Part shown: one piece after another, positions 44,186-55,419 of the stretch
Position numbering within the stretch: the first letter of the stretch is position 1
Layout: every line of letters begins with the position of its first letter
From: Acidimicrobiales bacterium
GTDB taxonomy: Bacteria > Actinomycetota > Acidimicrobiia > Acidimicrobiales > JAHEJN01
Length of the DNA: 64,000 nt
Assembly: GCA_024638845.1 (NCBI GenBank)
Contig: JAHEJN010000005.1
Span: 1 to 64,000, forward strand
Direction: 5' to 3'
Position numbers and translations under genes: made by a program
Notes under the pieces: generated by a model
Databases searched by the model: none
What the model was told of the DNA's origin: nothing
Seen by the model: only the letters and a program-made list of their open reading frames with translations

Positions 44186-44189
<4 letters not shown>
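43344..44189 (+). CDS. sdhC: Succinate dehydrogenase cytochrome b subunit
   Basis: A 281-residue single-polypeptide membrane anchor of the cytochrome b type: [40 protein letters not shown], then [14 protein letters not shown] and [15 protein letters not shown] supply the helices and haem-ligand histidines. It anchors SdhAB and passes electrons to menaquinone. The ATG at 43344 is chosen; the longer frame upstream is a shadow of the GH2-like gene. The stop overlaps sdhA by 4 bp. The 104-bp gap upstream holds a TTTACC/TAGCGT promoter candidate (weak). Confidence 0.92.
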
Positions 44190-46108
<1,919 letters not shown>

Positions 46109-46116
46109 GAGCCGTT

Positions 46117-46887
46117 GTGGAAGCAACGATCAATCTGACCCTCGATGTCTGGCGTCAGGCCGGACCCGACGCCGGCGGACGTTTCGTGCGCTACGAGGCC
46201 AACGACATCGCCGAGGACATGTCGTTCCTCGAGATGCTCGACGTCGTCAACGAAGCGCTGATCACCAAAGGTGACGAGCCGATCGAGTTCGCCAGCGACT
46301 GCCGCGAGGGCATCTGCGGAACGTGCGGGGTCATGGTGAACGGCAAGGCCCACGGGCCCGAGAAGGCCACCGCAACCTGCCAGCTGCACATGCGAAAGTT
46401 CGCCGACGGCGACCACCTGGTGATCGAACCGTGGCGCGCCGCGGCGTTTCCGGTCATCAAGGATCTGGTCGTCGATCGGTCACCCTTCGACCGCATCATC
46501 GAAGCGGGTGGCTTCATCGGGGTGAACACCGGCTCGGCACCCGACGCCAACCTCATCCCGGTGCCCAAGGACGTCGCCGAGACGGCGATGGACGCGGCGG
46601 CCTGCATCGGGTGCGCCGCCTGTGTGGCGGCGTGCCCGAACTCGGCGGCCCAACTGTTCACCTCGGCCAAGATCCAACACCTCAACCTGTTGCCCCAGGG
46701 CCAGGCCCAGCGCTGGAGCCGTACCGAGAACATGATCGAGACGATGGAGCAGTACTTCGGGTCCTGCACCAATCACGGTGAGTGTCACGAGGCCTGCCCC
46801 AAGGAGATCTCGCTCGACTTCATCGCCTACACCAACCGCGACTACGTGAAGAGCAAGATCAAGAACCGCAAGCTCGCGGGTCAGTAG
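46117..46887 (+). CDS. sdhB: Succinate dehydrogenase iron-sulfur subunit
   Basis: A 256-residue iron-sulfur protein. The [2Fe-2S] site is [15 protein letters not shown] with a later Cys in ATCQLHM; the 4Fe and 3Fe sites are in [16 protein letters not shown] and [16 protein letters not shown]. It carries electrons from FAD to the membrane subunit. It starts at GTG, 8 bp after sdhA, with AGGAG immediately before. It converges with the NRPS-like gene (19-bp gap). Confidence 0.95.
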   Translation: MEATINLTLDVWRQAGPDAGGRFVRYEANDIAEDMSFLEMLDVVNEALITKGDEPIEFASDCREGICGTCGVMVNGKAHGPEKATATCQLHMRKFADGDHLVIEPWRAAAFPVIKDLVVDRSPFDRIIEAGGFIGVNTGSAPDANLIPVPKDVAETAMDAAACIGCAACVAACPNSAAQLFTSAKIQHLNLLPQGQAQRWSRTENMIETMEQYFGSCTNHGECHEACPKEISLDFIAYTNRDYVKSKIKNRKLAGQ

Positions 46888-46906
46888 GCCAGACGGCCTC
46901 CGGGTC

Positions 46907-49900
46907 TCACGAATCAGCGCGTTCGAGGCGTTGCAGCGCGTCGGTCACCGCACGAGCCGTGACCGCGACCTTCGGTTCGACGAGGAGGCCGCCGTGGTCG
47001 CCCGGCAACTCGATCACCTCCACGTTCTCCCCCAGATGGTCGCTCCATCCGAGGTCGGACCGACCGGTGGCCCGCCGCCGCTCAGCGGTGGCGACGACCA
47101 CGGCCGGAACACCGACGACGGTCCCCGACCGACGATGGGTGTCGAGCATGATTCGGGACGCCCGAGTGTTCCGGCGCCACCGGACCGCCGGATCGCGGAC
47201 ATCGCGGTCCCGATCGGTGACGACGCCACGGAGGTCCGCAAGAGATCGTCGGCCGGAGCTCGCGGCGCGTGCCCGCCGCCGTTGCTCGACGGGTGCGGCG
47301 TCGACGATCAACAGTCCCTCCACCCACCCCGGAAGTCGTCGATGGAGCCGTCGAACCACCTCGACGGCCACGACCCCTCCGAACGAGTTGCCCGCAATCA
47401 CCGGCGGTGGCCCGTCGAGGCTCACGAGCGTCTCGACGATGCGAGCGACAAGACGCCGGAGAACCAGATTCGGGCGTTCGCCGATCTCGGATCCGGGGTA
47501 CGGATACACGAGAACCTCGGGCGGAGCGGCGAGGTGGTGAACGAGGCGTCGTACCTCGACATCGAGGCTACCGCCACCAGGAAACCAGATCACGCGTCGA
47601 CCGTCATGACCGGTGCAGATCCGCCGAAGCCGGCCCGGCAGGGGTCCGCCGAGGGAGGCGACCCCGTCTGCGGCCAACTCGGCAAGGGGTCGATCTCCGA
47701 CGAGCATGGCCATGTCGAGCCTGACCCCGCGGATGTCGAACAACTGCTCCTGGAGTGAAATGGCGGCGAAACTGTCGCCTCCGTTGGCCTGGAGGGAGCG
47801 AGTCGGGTCGATCGTGGTCGGCGACCGGCCCAGCACACTCGCCACCACGGCGCAGATGTCGGCCACATCAGGTGAGAGCGACACGACTTCGGCCGTATCC
47901 TGGGATCGGGCGAGAAGCGTTCGGGCCGTCATGTGGTCGATCTTCCCGCTATCGAGCACCGGAATCGCCTCGACGACCTCGATCCGGTTCAGAACGGCGA
48001 ACGACGGCAGGAGCTCGGCGACCGCCGAACGCATGTCGGCCGCCGACGGGTGTCCGATGGGAGTGACCAGGGCCGCAAGACTGGCGCCGAGCGGCGCCTC
48101 CGGATCGATCATGACGAGAGCCGAGCGCACGAGACCGGTCGAGACGAGTGCATGCTCTATCTCGCCGGCATCGATGCGATTGCCGTTCACGGACAGGCGG
48201 GAGTCGCGTCGACCGACGAAATGCAGCCGACCCGCGCCGTCCCACCACCCGAGATCGCCGGACCGATGACCCCGATCACCGGCCTCCGACGGCGTGACGA
48301 GCGGACCATGGATGACGATCTCGCCTCGCACTCCGGGGGGTACCGCACACCCGTTGGCGTCGATCACCTCGAGTCCGACGTTGGCGAGCGGACGACCGAT
48401 GTCGGGATCCCGAGTGCCCTGCGGCACGGGACCGAGCGTGCTTTCCGACGTGGCTTCCGTACAGCCGTACTGGTTCACGATCGTCGCATCGGGGAACGCC
48501 TCGGCGACGGCGTCGGCGGTGCCCCGGGTCAGCCGATCGGCGCCCGAAACGACCAGTCTCACCTGCCGGTTCGGGCCGACGTGGCCGAGCACCTGACCTG
48601 CCACGGCGTGGAGCATGGCCGGGGTTCCCCGGTACCAGGTCACGGCGAGCTCGTTCAACCGCAGTGCGATCCGGAATGGATCTCGAACGGTGACGCCATC
48701 GAGGAAGTAGAGGGCGCTCCCGCTCAGCAACGGAGCCAACCACTCCGACAGGAACCCGACCACCGATGCAGGTTTGGAGACCGTGGCGACCCCGACGGCG
48801 TCGGGTGGGACGATCTGATGCCACGCGTGCACGAGGTGGACCAGATTCGACTGCGTTCCCATGCTCAGGCGCGGCTCTCCGGTCGAGCCGCTGGTGAGAC
48901 ATCCCCACGCCGGCGATTCGGGGTCGATCGAGTCCGGCAGTTGGCCGGGAGGCGAGGCGGTCAAGAGCTCATCGAAGGAGACCTCCTGGTGACCGGACGG
49001 CATGGGTGCTCCGCCGACGTCGGCGACGACGAGGCGCACCGAGGCCGCGGTCAGCTGCGTGGCCATTCGCCGCTCGGATCCGTCGCACCCAACGGCGACC
49101 ACCGCGCGGCCGATACGCCAGGCCGCGAGCTGGAGGACGATCTGCTCGAGGCCACCCGGCAGGACCGAGCCGATCGTCTCACCCTCCGTGGTGCGCCCGG
49201 CCAGGGCGATCGCGACGCGCCCGACCAACGCGTCGAGGTCCACGAAAGTGAGGTCGTGATCGAAGGAGCGCACCGCCGTTCTCCTCGGCCACTTGGCCAC
49301 ACACGTGCGGAACCAGTCGTCGACGGTCGTGAAGCCGGGAACGCCCTGAGGGCCACGGCACCACTCGTCCACGAGGGCCAGGTCGATCGAGCTGACCCAG
49401 CCGATCTCTTCGAGGAGACAATCGGGTGCGTCGACCAACGACTCGACGATCGCGGCGAAGGACCTCGCGTACGAAGCGGCGACGCTGCGTTCGACGAGTC
49501 GCGGATCGAACACGATCTCGAGGGACGCTGAAGAGCCGCCGAGGTGGAGATCGAGACTCACCGGAGCTCGGGCGACCGGCGGGTCGAGGGAAAGCGACTC
49601 GACCGTGAGGCGGCCCAGCTCGAGACGGTCGGTGTCGGTGCGCACCTGAACCCGAGCGTGGAGAATGGGTTCGCCGTACCGACGGCCTGCCGCATGCCGG
49701 ATCTCGTCGAGACCCGAATCGGACCGCTCGTAGACGTCCAGGCACTCCTGACGCACGGATGCGAGCAAGTCCGCCGTCGACCGTGAAGCGGCCAGATCGA
49801 CGACCACCGGGACGGAGTCCATCGTCACACCTACGGACCCGTCGCAGCTCGACGATCGATGATCGACGGCGAGACCGACGGCGACCTTGTTGTCCCCGGT

Positions 49901-52432
49901 CAGGCGCTGCAAGCCGAGCGCGCTGGCCGCAACCTGAACCATCGTTGGCGTCACGTGGTGAGCAGCACACACCTGACGGAGACGCTCGACCGTCGACTCG
50001 CCGAGCTCGATTCGTTCCACCGCCGGCCGAGCGCCAGCCAACCCCGCCGTGGCGGGCACTCGTGTCGGCCAGTCGAGCTCGACGGGAACATCACGAAAAC
50101 GATCGGCCCACCACGCGCGGTCGGTCTCGCTCATCGGACGGTGGCGCGAACGAACCCGTGGAGCCGGGACCTGCCACGACTCGCCGGCGAAGGCCCGGGC
50201 CAGGTCATCGAGCACGACTCGGCGGCTGCGCCCATCGAGAACGGCGTGATGGTAGGCGAATCCGAGGAACCAGCGATCGGTCGACCCGAGGGGCCACAAC
50301 GCGAAGCGGATCAGCGGGCCTTCGACGAGATCGTAGGACCGAGCAGCGGCGGCCTCGAACTCCGTCCGTGCCTGGTCGACGTCGAGAACCGCATCATCGT
50401 CGATCCACTCGTAGGCCTCGTCGACGTTGAGCGGCACGTAGTCGAGGGTCGGCGCGAAGACGAACGACGCGCGCAGGGCTGGGTGGTGCTCGATCACGGT
50501 CTCGACCGCACGGCGCAGTCGACCGGCGTCGATCTCGCCTCGGATCGACCAGGCGAAGGCCATGTGGGAAGCCGCCGGATCGATGCCGAGTCGATCGGCG
50601 GCGAGCATCCGTCGCTGGGCCGCCGCAGGTGCCGTCACGCTCTGCATTCGATCGCGTCGACGCCGGGGCGGCCCGACGCGCAGTGACGCCATTCCCGAGA
50701 GCGACGTGTCGCGCAACAGGTCGACCAGTCGCACCTCGAATCCCCAGCGCTGTCCGAGATCGAACGCAACCGCCATGGCGGCCAACGAGTCGCCTCCGAG
50801 AGCGATGAAGTCGTCACTCCTGGCCATGGGCGCGAGCCCCACGGAACGCCACGCATCGGCAACCTCGGACTCGACCGAATCGAATGGAACGCGTGAACGC
50901 GCCGGCGCGCTGCTGCCGAACGACTCCGCCAGCCGATTCCGTTGCACCTTGCCGGTGGGTCCGACGGGTATCGCCTCGACCAGATGGACGACACGCGGCA
51001 CCTCTGCGTCCCCCCGCCGAAGCGCAACCTCCTGCTGGAGACGAACGACGGGGATCGATGCGTTCTCGGTCACCACCGCCGCCGCCACCTGTTCGCCGAG
51101 GGTCGGATGCGGCGCAGCGAAGACGACGGCATCGTCGACCCCATCGAGGGAACGCAACACCTCTTCGATCGGTCCGGGTGCGATCGTCTCGCCGCCGCGG
51201 TTGATCATCTCCCTGGTTCGGCCGACCAGGACCAGATGCCCGTCGGGATCGATTCGACCCAGATCACCGGTGCGGAACCAACCGTCGACGAACGCGGCGT
51301 CGTTCACCACCGCATCGGCGATGTAGCCTCCCATCACGTTCCGACCTCGGATGACGACATCACCGACACCGCCGGGCTCGAGCGTCCGACCCTCGTCGTC
51401 GATCACCCGGATCCGGGCACCGTCGGCGCGTCCGACCGTGCCTCGGCGCAGATCATCGACGGTGTTGGACGTGATCTGATGGGCCGCCTCGGTCATGCCG
51501 TACGCCTCGAGCACCGGCACGCCGAATCGGCGTTCGAGCGACTCGGCCACCGATGCGGGCAGGGCCGACGACGACGACCGAACCAGACGAAGACGCTCGG
51601 TCCAGGCCGAGTTGTCGCGCGGCGACGCCGTCAGGGCCCGGTGGATCGTGGGGACCGCGGTCACGAAAGTCGCGCCGAACGACGCGGCCGTGTCGGGGAG
51701 CGTGGCAGGATCGAATCGACCGCCGAGGAACACGGCCCCGCCGGCAGCGAGCGGGGCGAGGAGCCCCGCGACCATGCCATGGATGTGGGTGAGCGGCATG
51801 ACCGTCAGCGACCGGTCGTCGGCTGCGAGCCCGAGCGATCCGACGATTCGTTCGATCGACGAGACCAGATTCCCGTGACGGAGGGGTACGACCTTGGGCT
51901 CGCCGGTGGTGCCTGACGTGGTCAGCACCAACGCGAGATCGGCGATGTCGTCCTGGGGACCGTGGGCGGATGGGCGATCGGGCCGACGAAGGCGGAAGCC
52001 GTCGTCACGGTGCGGGCTGACCACGGTGAGTCCGAGGTCGTTGGCCACCATTGCGGCCGGCGAGTCGACCGTCGCCACCACTGCGGCCACCCGAGTCCGC
52101 GTGAAGTGCGCGGCGATCGCGTCGGGCGGGAGATCGGCGCGAACCGGCGCCGCCCCTCCCGCACCCATCGCCGCCAGCACGGCCATCGCCAGGTCGGCGC
52201 CCTCGGGGAGGCACACACCGATCAGCGCCGAACCGAGCTCGTCTGCCAGCACCGCCGCACCGGCCTCGACCCGGTCGAGGAGCTCACGACGCGACCAGCC
52301 TCCACCCGGCGTGACGACGGCGAGAGCGAGGTCGGAGCCGGGCGCGGTGTGCAGCCGGGCGAGGACCGTAGGACCGTGCCGATTCACGGCACCCGCAGGT
52401 CCGACGTGGACCGATGGTTGCGCCCGCTGCAT
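46907..52432 (-). CDS. Two-module nonribosomal peptide synthetase-like protein (A-T-C-A-T-TE)
   Basis: An 1841-residue assembly line. A1 (about 20-505) has LTTSGTTGEPKVVPLRHGNL, THIHGMVAGLLAPL, EMINRGGETIAPGPI and catalytic Lys495; it resembles acyl/oxalyl-CoA synthetases more than amino-acid A domains. T1 carries phosphopantetheine Ser549 (ALGGDSL). C (about 600-1010) has YHHAVLDG (His728, His729, Asp733). A2 (about 1040-1510) has TSGSTGEPRLS, NQYGCTEATSES and Lys1497, but Val1225 sits where amino-acid-activating domains have Asp. T2 carries Ser1554; TE (about 1600-1841) has GNSFGG (Ser1683) and His1813. The enzyme should join two acids or amino acids and release the product. CATACT lies 7 nt before the ATG. 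No MbtH or phosphopantetheinyl transferase is nearby. Confidence 0.88.
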   Translation of the reverse strand: MQRAQPSVHVGPAGAVNRHGPTVLARLHTAPGSDLALAVVTPGGGWSRRELLDRVEAGAAVLADELGSALIGVCLPEGADLAMAVLAAMGAGGAAPVRADLPPDAIAAHFTRTRVAAVVATVDSPAAMVANDLGLTVVSPHRDDGFRLRRPDRPSAHGPQDDIADLALVLTTSGTTGEPKVVPLRHGNLVSSIERIVGSLGLAADDRSLTVMPLTHIHGMVAGLLAPLAAGGAVFLGGRFDPATLPDTAASFGATFVTAVPTIHRALTASPRDNSAWTERLRLVRSSSSALPASVAESLERRFGVPVLEAYGMTEAAHQITSNTVDDLRRGTVGRADGARIRVIDDEGRTLEPGGVGDVVIRGRNVMGGYIADAVVNDAAFVDGWFRTGDLGRIDPDGHLVLVGRTREMINRGGETIAPGPIEEVLRSLDGVDDAVVFAAPHPTLGEQVAAAVVTENASIPVVRLQQEVALRRGDAEVPRVVHLVEAIPVGPTGKVQRNRLAESFGSSAPARSRVPFDSVESEVADAWRSVGLAPMARSDDFIALGGDSLAAMAVAFDLGQRWGFEVRLVDLLRDTSLSGMASLRVGPPRRRRDRMQSVTAPAAAQRRMLAADRLGIDPAASHMAFAWSIRGEIDAGRLRRAVETVIEHHPALRASFVFAPTLDYVPLNVDEAYEWIDDDAVLDVDQARTEFEAAAARSYDLVEGPLIRFALWPLGSTDRWFLGFAYHHAVLDGRSRRVVLDDLARAFAGESWQVPAPRVRSRHRPMSETDRAWWADRFRDVPVELDWPTRVPATAGLAGARPAVERIELGESTVERLRQVCAAHHVTPTMVQVAASALGLQRLTGDNKVAVGLAVDHRSSSCDGSVGVTMDSVPVVVDLAASRSTADLLASVRQECLDVYERSDSGLDEIRHAAGRRYGEPILHARVQVRTDTDRLELGRLTVESLSLDPPVARAPVSLDLHLGGSSASLEIVFDPRLVERSVAASYARSFAAIVESLVDAPDCLLEEIGWVSSIDLALVDEWCRGPQGVPGFTTVDDWFRTCVAKWPRRTAVRSFDHDLTFVDLDALVGRVAIALAGRTTEGETIGSVLPGGLEQIVLQLAAWRIGRAVVAVGCDGSERRMATQLTAASVRLVVADVGGAPMPSGHQEVSFDELLTASPPGQLPDSIDPESPAWGCLTSGSTGEPRLSMGTQSNLVHLVHAWHQIVPPDAVGVATVSKPASVVGFLSEWLAPLLSGSALYFLDGVTVRDPFRIALRLNELAVTWYRGTPAMLHAVAGQVLGHVGPNRQVRLVVSGADRLTRGTADAVAEAFPDATIVNQYGCTEATSESTLGPVPQGTRDPDIGRPLANVGLEVIDANGCAVPPGVRGEIVIHGPLVTPSEAGDRGHRSGDLGWWDGAGRLHFVGRRDSRLSVNGNRIDAGEIEHALVSTGLVRSALVMIDPEAPLGASLAALVTPIGHPSAADMRSAVAELLPSFAVLNRIEVVEAIPVLDSGKIDHMTARTLLARSQDTAEVVSLSPDVADICAVVASVLGRSPTTIDPTRSLQANGGDSFAAISLQEQLFDIRGVRLDMAMLVGDRPLAELAADGVASLGGPLPGRLRRICTGHDGRRVIWFPGGGSLDVEVRRLVHHLAAPPEVLVYPYPGSEIGERPNLVLRRLVARIVETLVSLDGPPPVIAGNSFGGVVAVEVVRRLHRRLPGWVEGLLIVDAAPVEQRRRARAASSGRRSLADLRGVVTDRDRDVRDPAVRWRRNTRASRIMLDTHRRSGTVVGVPAVVVATAERRRATGRSDLGWSDHLGENVEVIELPGDHGGLLVEPKVAVTARAVTDALQRLERADS

Positions 52433-52439
52433 CCGCGAG

Positions 52440-52445
52440 AGTATG
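52440..52445 (-). promoter_or_regulatory. Leaderless-type -10 element (CATACT)
   Basis: CATACT on the minus strand, 7 nt before the ATG of the NRPS-like gene, inside the 52-bp gap after the MocR gene. The NRPS therefore can be transcribed on its own. Confidence 0.45.
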
Positions 52446-52484
52446 GCAGTGAGACGTCACACATGTCGGGTGGCACGAGCGAAT

Positions 52485-53939
52485 TCAGGTGATCGCCCGC
52501 CACGCCTCGGCCAGGCGCTCAGCGGCGTGGTCGAGGTGGTCGGGGGGCTGCACGAACGACATGCGCACATGGTTGCGAGCGGAGTCGTCGGGTGACAGCA
52601 GGCGCCCGGGCACCACCGCCACACCTCGCTCGAGCGCCTCGGAAGCGAACACCTCGGCGTCGACGCCCGGCAGCCTCACCCAGAGACTGAGTCCACCGTT
52701 GACATCGGCGATCTGCCAGTCGGGCACCCGACTGCGCAGCCCGCCGACGAGCGCGGCCGCCTGGGAGCTGAGCTGTCGATTGCGCCAGCGGCGTACCTCG
52801 TCGTAGTGCTCGGCCAACAGCACCTGGCCGAGCGCTTGGGTCGGCATTGGGCTGCCGAGGTCGCTGATGGTCCGAGCCGTGGTGAAGCGGGAGATGACCG
52901 ACCGGCCGGCCCGGATCCAGGCGAGGCGCAGGCCGCCCCAGAACAGCTTCGACATCGACGCGAGATGCACCACGTTGGGTGCGGCGGCGAGCGGATGACG
53001 GTGCGGATCGGGAAACGGGCGACCGAGATCGAGATCGGCCAGCACCATGTCGTCGACGAACACGACGTCGGGGAACTGCTCGGTGAGCTCGAGCAGACGG
53101 GCGCGTGCCCGGTCGCCGAACCGGAGTCCGGTTGGGTTGTGCACGGTCGTCGCGAGGTAGACCAGCGACGGATTGTGGGTGTCGAGAACATCGGCCAGCC
53201 GATCGAGATCGGTGCCTCCGGGCGGGATCGTCACCGGTCGCAGGCCGTGACGATGAACCAGGTCGATCGCCCCGGCGAAGGTGGTGTCCTCGATCACGAC
53301 TGCACCGCCGGGCCGCCCGGCCGTCTCGAAGACCACGTCGATGGCCTGCTGGGCACCCGTGGTCACGAGTATCTGGTCGGGATCGGTGGCCAACCCGAGC
53401 CGCTCGGTGTAGTGCTGGGCGATGGTGGTGCGAAAGCTGGGCAGACCGGCCGGGTGATAGCCGTGCGAGTCCTGCCAACCCGGTGCAACCGAGTCGAGGA
53501 GGTGGCCGTGATCGCGTAGGAGGTCGACCACGGGCGGCGCGCAGTCGGGCGCGGCGAGTGTGAGATCGAACTCCGGTGGCTTGTCGGTGAGCGAGCCGGC
53601 GAAGAGCCCATCGATCTTGTGGGGAGCCCCGGGTCGTGATCGGCGAGGCGCCACGGCGGTCCCTGATCCCCGTCGGGAGCGAGCCAACCCCAGCTCACCC
53701 AGGCGGTGATAGGCCGCGGCCACCGTGTTCCGGCTCACCGCGATCGACGAGGCGAGCTCGCGCTCGGCCGGCAGCACCGCACCGGCGGGGAGCCGTTCGG
53801 TCTCGATGAGGATCTCGAGCTTCTCGGCCAGTGAGCGAAAGAGTGGCCCTTCCCCGGCCCAGTCGCCGAGCAGGTCGGTGACCTGTCGGGTGGTGACGCG
53901 ATGGGAGGCCAACTGCTGGCCAATTGGCACTGTGCCCAT
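52485..53939 (-). CDS. MocR-type GntR/aminotransferase regulator
   Basis: A 484-residue MocR regulator. The N-terminal winged helix (about 30-100, LPAGAVLPAERELASSIAVS, then RNTVAAAYHRLGELGLARSR) is joined to a fold-I aminotransferase domain with PLP Lys331 (LASMSKLFWGGLRLAW) and YHPAGLPSFRTTIAQHY. Such regulators sense PLP or an amino compound. The ATG lies inside an inverted-repeat operator (53921-53950), so autoregulation is likely. CACAAT lies 7 nt before the ATG with TTGCAG further up. It is divergent from the decarboxylase gene and upstream of the NRPS-like gene. Confidence 0.9.
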   Translation of the reverse strand: MGTVPIGQQLASHRVTTRQVTDLLGDWAGEGPLFRSLAEKLEILIETERLPAGAVLPAERELASSIAVSRNTVAAAYHRLGELGLARSRRGSGTAVAPRRSRPGAPHKIDGLFAGSLTDKPPEFDLTLAAPDCAPPVVDLLRDHGHLLDSVAPGWQDSHGYHPAGLPSFRTTIAQHYTERLGLATDPDQILVTTGAQQAIDVVFETAGRPGGAVVIEDTTFAGAIDLVHRHGLRPVTIPPGGTDLDRLADVLDTHNPSLVYLATTVHNPTGLRFGDRARARLLELTEQFPDVVFVDDMVLADLDLGRPFPDPHRHPLAAAPNVVHLASMSKLFWGGLRLAWIRAGRSVISRFTTARTISDLGSPMPTQALGQVLLAEHYDEVRRWRNRQLSSQAAALVGGLRSRVPDWQIADVNGGLSLWVRLPGVDAEVFASEALERGVAVVPGRLLSPDDSARNHVRMSFVQPPDHLDHAAERLAEAWRAIT

Positions 53940-53950
53940 GGTGCCAATTG
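53921..53950. promoter_or_regulatory. Perfect inverted repeat, probable MocR operator
   Basis: CAATTGGCAC (53921-53930) and GTGCCAATTG (53941-53950) are exact complements 10 bp apart. The second arm lies 35 bp before the decarboxylase GTG; the site covers the MocR start codon. It can control both directions. Confidence 0.8.
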
Positions 53951-53985
53951 TGCCACGCTGAGGGCCGCTGCAACAGGGAGTACCC

Positions 53986-55419
53986 GTGTCCGACCCGACG
54001 TCACCTCCAACCGAGCCCGGCGCCGATTCCGTTCGCGAGGGGTTGCGACAGCGAGACGACCTGCTCGCCGACGCCGCCGAGCGCGCGCGCCGCTACCTCG
54101 GCACCCTCGGCACCCGGTCGGTCGCCCCGTCGACCCGAGCGCTCGACGAGCTGACCCGACTCGAGCACCCGCTGCCCGAACACGGGTCGACTCCAGGGGC
54201 GGTGCTCGAACAGCTCGATCGCATCGGCTCGCCGGCCACCGTCGCCCAGGCCGGGCCGCGGTACTTCGGCTTCGTCACCGGTGGCACCCATCCGGCCGCT
54301 CTCGCAGCAGCCTGGCTGGCCAACGCCTGGGACCAGAACAACGCGCTGTACGCGATGTCTCCCGTCGGCAACGCCCTCGACCGGATCGCCATCGACTGGG
54401 TGATCGACGCCCTCGGGCTTCCGAACGGGACAGGTGGCGCCTTCGTCACGGGCGCCACGATGGCCAGTGCCACGGCCCTCGCCGCGGCTCGCGACCACGT
54501 GCTCACCGAGGCGGGCTGGGACGCCCATGCCGACGGTCTGATCGGCGCGCCTGCGGTCCAGGTGATCACCGGTGCCGAAGCCCACACCACGGTGAGCAAG
54601 GCGCTCGGCATCGTGGGCCTCGGCCGATCGCGGGCTCGCCTCCTCCCCACCGACGACCAGGGCCGCATCGTCGCCCGCAACCTGCCCGACATCGACGGAC
54701 CGACCGTCGTGATCCTGCAGGCCGGCAACGTCAACAGCGGCTGCAGTGACCCGTTCCCCGAGCTGATCGAATGGGCGCACGCGGCCGGGGCCTGGGTGCA
54801 CGTCGATGGCGCATTCGGTCTGTGGGCGGCCGCCAGCCCCGCCCGCCGGCGATTCGTCGTGGGGGTCGATCAGGCTGACTCCTGGGCGACCGACGGTCAC
54901 AAGTGGCTCAACGTGAGCTACGACTGCGGCATCGCCCTGGTCCGCGATGCGGCCGATCTGCGGGCCGCGGCGCGGTCCGACGCGCCGTATCTCGTTACCG
55001 AAGAGAGTGTCCGCGAGCCGATGCACCTCTCCCCGCAGTCGTCCCAGCGCGCCCGTGGCATCGAGGTGTGGGCGGTGCTGGCCGCCCTCGGGCGCCAGGG
55101 TCTGGCCGAGCTGGTCGACCGCACCTGTGACCACGCCCAGCGCTTCGCCGCTGGTCTGGACGACGCGGGCTTCTCGGTGCTGAACGATGTCGAGCTCAAC
55201 CAGGTCGTGGTCGACTTCGGCCCGGCAACCGACGAAATCGTCGCGGCCGTCCAGGCCGAGGGCACCTGTTGGGCGGGACCGACGACCTGGCGGGGTCGGC
55301 GGGCCATGCGACTGAGCGTGAGTTGTTGGGCCACAATGAGCAGCGACGTCGAGCGCAGCCTCGCCACCATCGTCTCCATCGCACAGGCGCACACTTCCCG
55401 AGAGGAACGCCAGCCATGA
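53986..55419 (+). CDS. PLP-dependent group II decarboxylase-like enzyme
   Basis: A 477-residue fold-I PLP enzyme. Family features are PRYFGFVTGGTHPAALAAAW, GAFVTGATMASATALAAARD, His200 that stacks on PLP (TGAEAHTTVSKALGIVGLG), Asp274 (VHVDGAFGLW) and Lys306 (SWATDGHKWLNVSYDCGIAL). Members decarboxylate amino acids such as aromatic ones or diaminobutyrate; some act as aminotransferase-like enzymes. The substrate is not clear. The GTG has AGGGAG 7 nt before. Its stop overlaps the next gene by 4 bp. The MocR operator lies immediately upstream, so it is likely the regulator's main target. Confidence 0.8.
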   Translation: MSDPTSPPTEPGADSVREGLRQRDDLLADAAERARRYLGTLGTRSVAPSTRALDELTRLEHPLPEHGSTPGAVLEQLDRIGSPATVAQAGPRYFGFVTGGTHPAALAAAWLANAWDQNNALYAMSPVGNALDRIAIDWVIDALGLPNGTGGAFVTGATMASATALAAARDHVLTEAGWDAHADGLIGAPAVQVITGAEAHTTVSKALGIVGLGRSRARLLPTDDQGRIVARNLPDIDGPTVVILQAGNVNSGCSDPFPELIEWAHAAGAWVHVDGAFGLWAAASPARRRFVVGVDQADSWATDGHKWLNVSYDCGIALVRDAADLRAAARSDAPYLVTEESVREPMHLSPQSSQRARGIEVWAVLAALGRQGLAELVDRTCDHAQRFAAGLDDAGFSVLNDVELNQVVVDFGPATDEIVAAVQAEGTCWAGPTTWRGRRAMRLSVSCWATMSSDVERSLATIVSIAQAHTSREERQP

